From positions 1 through 8,282 of the forward strand of contig JAGOOU010000021.1 in assembly GCA_017992335.1 (NCBI GenBank): a stretch of 8,282 bases of DNA, in the 5' to 3' direction. The position numbers were made by a program, and so were the translations under genes. Within the stretch, counting starts at the first letter, position 1. Each line of letters opens with the position of its first letter. Positions 7,237 through 8,282 of this stretch are shown here, piece after piece. The stretch is from Candidatus Parcubacteria bacterium (GTDB taxonomy: Bacteria; Patescibacteriota; Minisyncoccia; Minisyncoccales; Minisyncoccaceae). The notes under the pieces were generated by a model. It had not been told where the DNA came from and did not search any database. It saw only the letters and a list, made by a program, of their open reading frames with translations.

Positions 7237-7974
7237 ATGTGGGGATATATAATAGTTTTTTTATTAATAATTGTTTTGGGTTCAATAAGACAAGTTAACC
7301 AGTATGAAAATGGTGTTAAGTTTACTTTAGGTAAATTCTCAGGAATAATGCAGCCAGGATGGAACATTGTTCTACCTATATTTCAGTCATATCAAAAAAT
7401 AGACATGAGGGTAAAAGCAGTAGATGTTCCAGATCAAGAGGCAATTACCAGAGACAATATTTCAGTTAAGGTTAATGCTGTTATTTATTATAAGGTTCGT
7501 TCTGCAGAGCTAGCTCTTCTTGCAGTAGAAAACTTTTATTACGCTGTTTCACAATTAGCTCAAACAACAATGAGAAATGCAGTTGGTCAGGTTGAATTAG
7601 ATGAATTACTCTCTCAAAGAGACAAGGTTTCTGAAAACATAAGATCAATTATTGATGAGGCTTCTGATCCATGGGGTATTAGTGTTGACAATGTTGAATT
7701 AAAAGATATTACCCTTCCAGAAGAAATGAAAAGAGTTATTGGTAAGCAAGCAGAAGCAGAAAGGGAAAAAAGAGCTGTTATTATTAAAGCAGAAGGAGAG
7801 GTTGTTGCTGCTAGCAATATGGCTAAAGCAGCTGAAATTCTTTCTTCTTCAGGAGGAGCTCTTCATTTAAGAACCCTTCAGTCAATTAATGATATTAGTT
7901 CAGATCAATCAAATACAGTTGTTTTTGCTATTCCATTAGAAGTATTAAGAGCTTTTGAGAAATTAGGGAAATAA
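7237..7974 (+). CDS. Slipin/stomatin-type SPFH (band 7) membrane protein
   Basis: Membrane scaffold protein of the stomatin/prohibitin superfamily, whose members oligomerise on the membrane and often influence membrane proteases or local lipid organisation. The 245 residues match a slipin in length. A short hydrophobic N-terminal segment (2-16) is followed by the SPFH domain (about 18-175), with YENGVKFTLGKF, QPGWNIVLP, RVKAVDVPDQEAITRDN and the VKVNAVIYYKV strand. The helical AEAEREKRAVIIKAEGE stretch (about 173-189) and the slipin-type tail GALHLRTLQSINDI...NTVVFAIPLEVL come next. The usual slipin partner, an NfeD-type membrane protein, is not adjacent. The upstream neighbour is an unrelated single-span protein. 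ATG 7237 follows a 18-bp A/T-only-like gap and has no Shine-Dalgarno sequence. Family assignment is firm, physiological role unknown. Confidence 0.9.
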   Translation: MWGYIIVFLLIIVLGSIRQVNQYENGVKFTLGKFSGIMQPGWNIVLPIFQSYQKIDMRVKAVDVPDQEAITRDNISVKVNAVIYYKVRSAELALLAVENFYYAVSQLAQTTMRNAVGQVELDELLSQRDKVSENIRSIIDEASDPWGISVDNVELKDITLPEEMKRVIGKQAEAEREKRAVIIKAEGEVVAASNMAKAAEILSSSGGALHLRTLQSINDISSDQSNTVVFAIPLEVLRAFEKLGK

Positions 7975-7977
7975 CCC

Positions 7978-8005
7978 TTGATTTTATTTCTTTTTCTGCT
8001 AAAAT
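7978..8005 (+). promoter_or_regulatory. Sigma-70-type promoter for the tRNA cluster
   Basis: TTGATT at 7978-7983 and TAAAAT at 8000-8005 are separated by 16 bp. The -10 carries the extended TGn element (TGC at 7997-7999), and a T-rich spacer lies between the boxes. The predicted start near 8012 is only about five bases before the first tRNA at 8017, a typical layout for a tRNA transcript. This is the most convincing promoter in the window and begins just after the slipin stop codon. No hairpin terminator is visible between the slipin gene and this promoter, so read-through from the protein operon is possible. Confidence 0.6.
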
Positions 8006-8016
8006 GCATGTATTAT

Positions 8017-8087
8017 AGCGGTTTAGAGGAGTAGTACCTCGCCAGTCTCATAAGCTGGAGACCCTAGTGCAATTCTAGGAACCGCAA
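8017..8087 (+). tRNA. tRNA-Met(CAT), divergent, probably initiator
   Basis: A 71-nt cloverleaf with anticodon CAT at 8049-8051 in the loop CTCATAA. The acceptor stem has six pairs (8018-8023 with 8080-8085) and an A1:A72 mismatch (8017, 8086). The D-stem is GAGG/CCTC, the anticodon stem CCAGT/GCTGG, and the T-stem CCTAG/CTAGG with the conserved G53-C61 pair. U8, A14, G15, C48 and A73 are in place. Initiator features are the unpaired 1:72 position and A11:U24. Oddities are a 7-nt D-loop AGTAGTA with a single G instead of G18G19, T-loop TGCAATT with G in place of U55, a four-base variable loop, and an anticodon stem with only the middle of the three initiator G-C pairs. CCA is not encoded. Elongator Met, Ile(CAT) or a decayed gene are less likely alternatives. 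Confidence 0.8.
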
Positions 8088-8123
8088 CATGTTTGTTTTT
8101 GGGCTTCTCATTGTCATTTTAGA

Positions 8124-8196
8124 GCCTGAGTAGCTCAGTGGTTAGAGCGTTCGTTTCATAAGCGAAAAGTCGTGGGTTCGATTCCCACCTTAGGCA
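8124..8196 (+). tRNA. tRNA-Met(CAT), elongator type
   Basis: A standard 73-nt cloverleaf. The acceptor GCCTGAG/CTTAGGC has one G-T wobble. The D-stem is GCTC/GAGC with loop AGTGGTTA, the anticodon stem TTCGT/GCGAA with loop TTCATAA (anticodon CAT at 8157-8159), the T-stem GTGGG/CCCAC with canonical loop TTCGATT, and the discriminator A. The paired 1:72 position and C11:G24 mark it as an elongator. CAT could also belong to tRNA-Ile2, whose C34 is changed to lysidine. The anticodon-arm context looks more like elongator Met, but this is a judgement from memory. CCA is not encoded. It lies 36 bp after the initiator-like tRNA with no clear promoter between, so co-transcription is likely. Confidence 0.92.
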
Positions 8197-8203
8197 CAGA
8201 TAT

Positions 8204-8277
8204 GGATCCGTAGCGAAATTGGTTATCGCGCCTCCCTGTCACGGAGGAGACTGCCGGTTCGAGCCCGGTCGGGTCCG
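8204..8277 (+). tRNA. tRNA-Asp(GTC)
   Basis: A complete 74-nt cloverleaf. The acceptor GGATCCG/CGGGTCC has one T-G wobble. The D-stem is GCGA/TCGC with loop AATTGGTTA, the anticodon stem CCTCC/GGAGG with loop CTGTCAC (anticodon GTC at 8238-8240), and the T-stem GCCGG/CCGGT with loop TTCGAGC. Discriminator G73 is a known aspartate identity base. CCA is not encoded; the sequence after G73 is CAAAA. Only seven bases separate it from the preceding tRNA-Met, so the two are probably cut from one transcript. It is much richer in G+C than the surrounding protein genes, as expected for a structural RNA in an AT-rich genome. Confidence 0.96.
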
Positions 8278-8282
8278 CAAAA

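Noticed and set aside
7614..7817. - strand open frame opposite the slipin gene
   Set aside because: Antisense to the end of the SPFH domain and the helical region, with low-complexity Ser/Leu content and no motif.
8018..8085. Alternative fold of the first tRNA with a 7-bp GCGGTTT/GAACCGC acceptor
   Set aside because: It shifts U8, G10 and the T-stem out of register and breaks the five-pair T-stem with G53-C61. The fold starting at 8017 keeps all of these.
8088..8123. Terminator or second promoter between the first two tRNAs
   Set aside because: The T-rich run after the first tRNA has no hairpin of its own. TTGTCA at 8111 would put its -10 inside the next tRNA, and other hexamer pairs are poor.
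1..8282. CRISPR array, insertion sequence, integrase site, toxin-antitoxin or defence genes
   Set aside because: No spaced direct repeats, terminal inverted repeats, transposase or effector motifs were found; the space is filled by housekeeping genes and tRNAs.

Overview
The window is AT-rich (by eye roughly one third G+C) and almost entirely coding on the + strand. Eight genes run head to tail from base 1 to 7974, with gaps of at most 22 bp or overlaps of 4 to 20 bp. A cluster of three tRNA genes follows. The protein style points to a reduced-genome bacterium of the Candidate Phyla Radiation (Patescibacteria, Parcubacteria-like): short lysine- and isoleucine-rich versions of core enzymes, very little intergenic DNA, start codons without a clear Shine-Dalgarno sequence, and no CCA encoded in any tRNA. 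TGA terminates murG, gltX and gatC, so the UGA-to-glycine code of the Gracilibacteria/Absconditabacteria lineages does not apply. This placement is an inference from style, not a phylogenetic result.

Bases 1-3292 are a fragment of the division and cell wall (dcw) cluster. It holds a 5'-truncated murD-type ligase (glutamate addition to UDP-MurNAc-Ala), ftsW (SEDS glycan polymerase) and murG (lipid II synthase). Together they cover a cytoplasmic precursor step, lipid II formation and glycan polymerisation.

Bases 3289-6731 are a translation block: gltX (glutamyl-tRNA synthetase), a small exported or membrane protein of unknown function, gatC and gatA. GltX together with GatCA suggests the indirect route to Gln-tRNA(Gln), in which Glu-tRNA(Gln) is made first and then amidated. 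gatB is not in the window.

Bases 6712-7974 are a membrane pair: a 168-residue single-span protein of unknown function and a slipin/stomatin-type SPFH protein.

Bases 7975-8282 hold a good-looking promoter and three tRNAs: a divergent CAT tRNA that fits an initiator, a conventional elongator-type tRNA-Met(CAT), and tRNA-Asp(GTC). The first tRNA is the most unusual object here. It combines initiator features (A1:A72 mismatch, A11:U24) with a single G in the D-loop, G in place of U55 in the T-loop, and loss of two of the three G-C pairs expected in the initiator anticodon stem.

I see no mobile element, CRISPR array, defence system or large repeat. Most of the window is conserved housekeeping DNA. 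The points worth a second look are the initiator-like tRNA, the changed substrate-pocket residues in the MurD-type ligase, possible leaderless starts, and the two unrecognised membrane-associated proteins.
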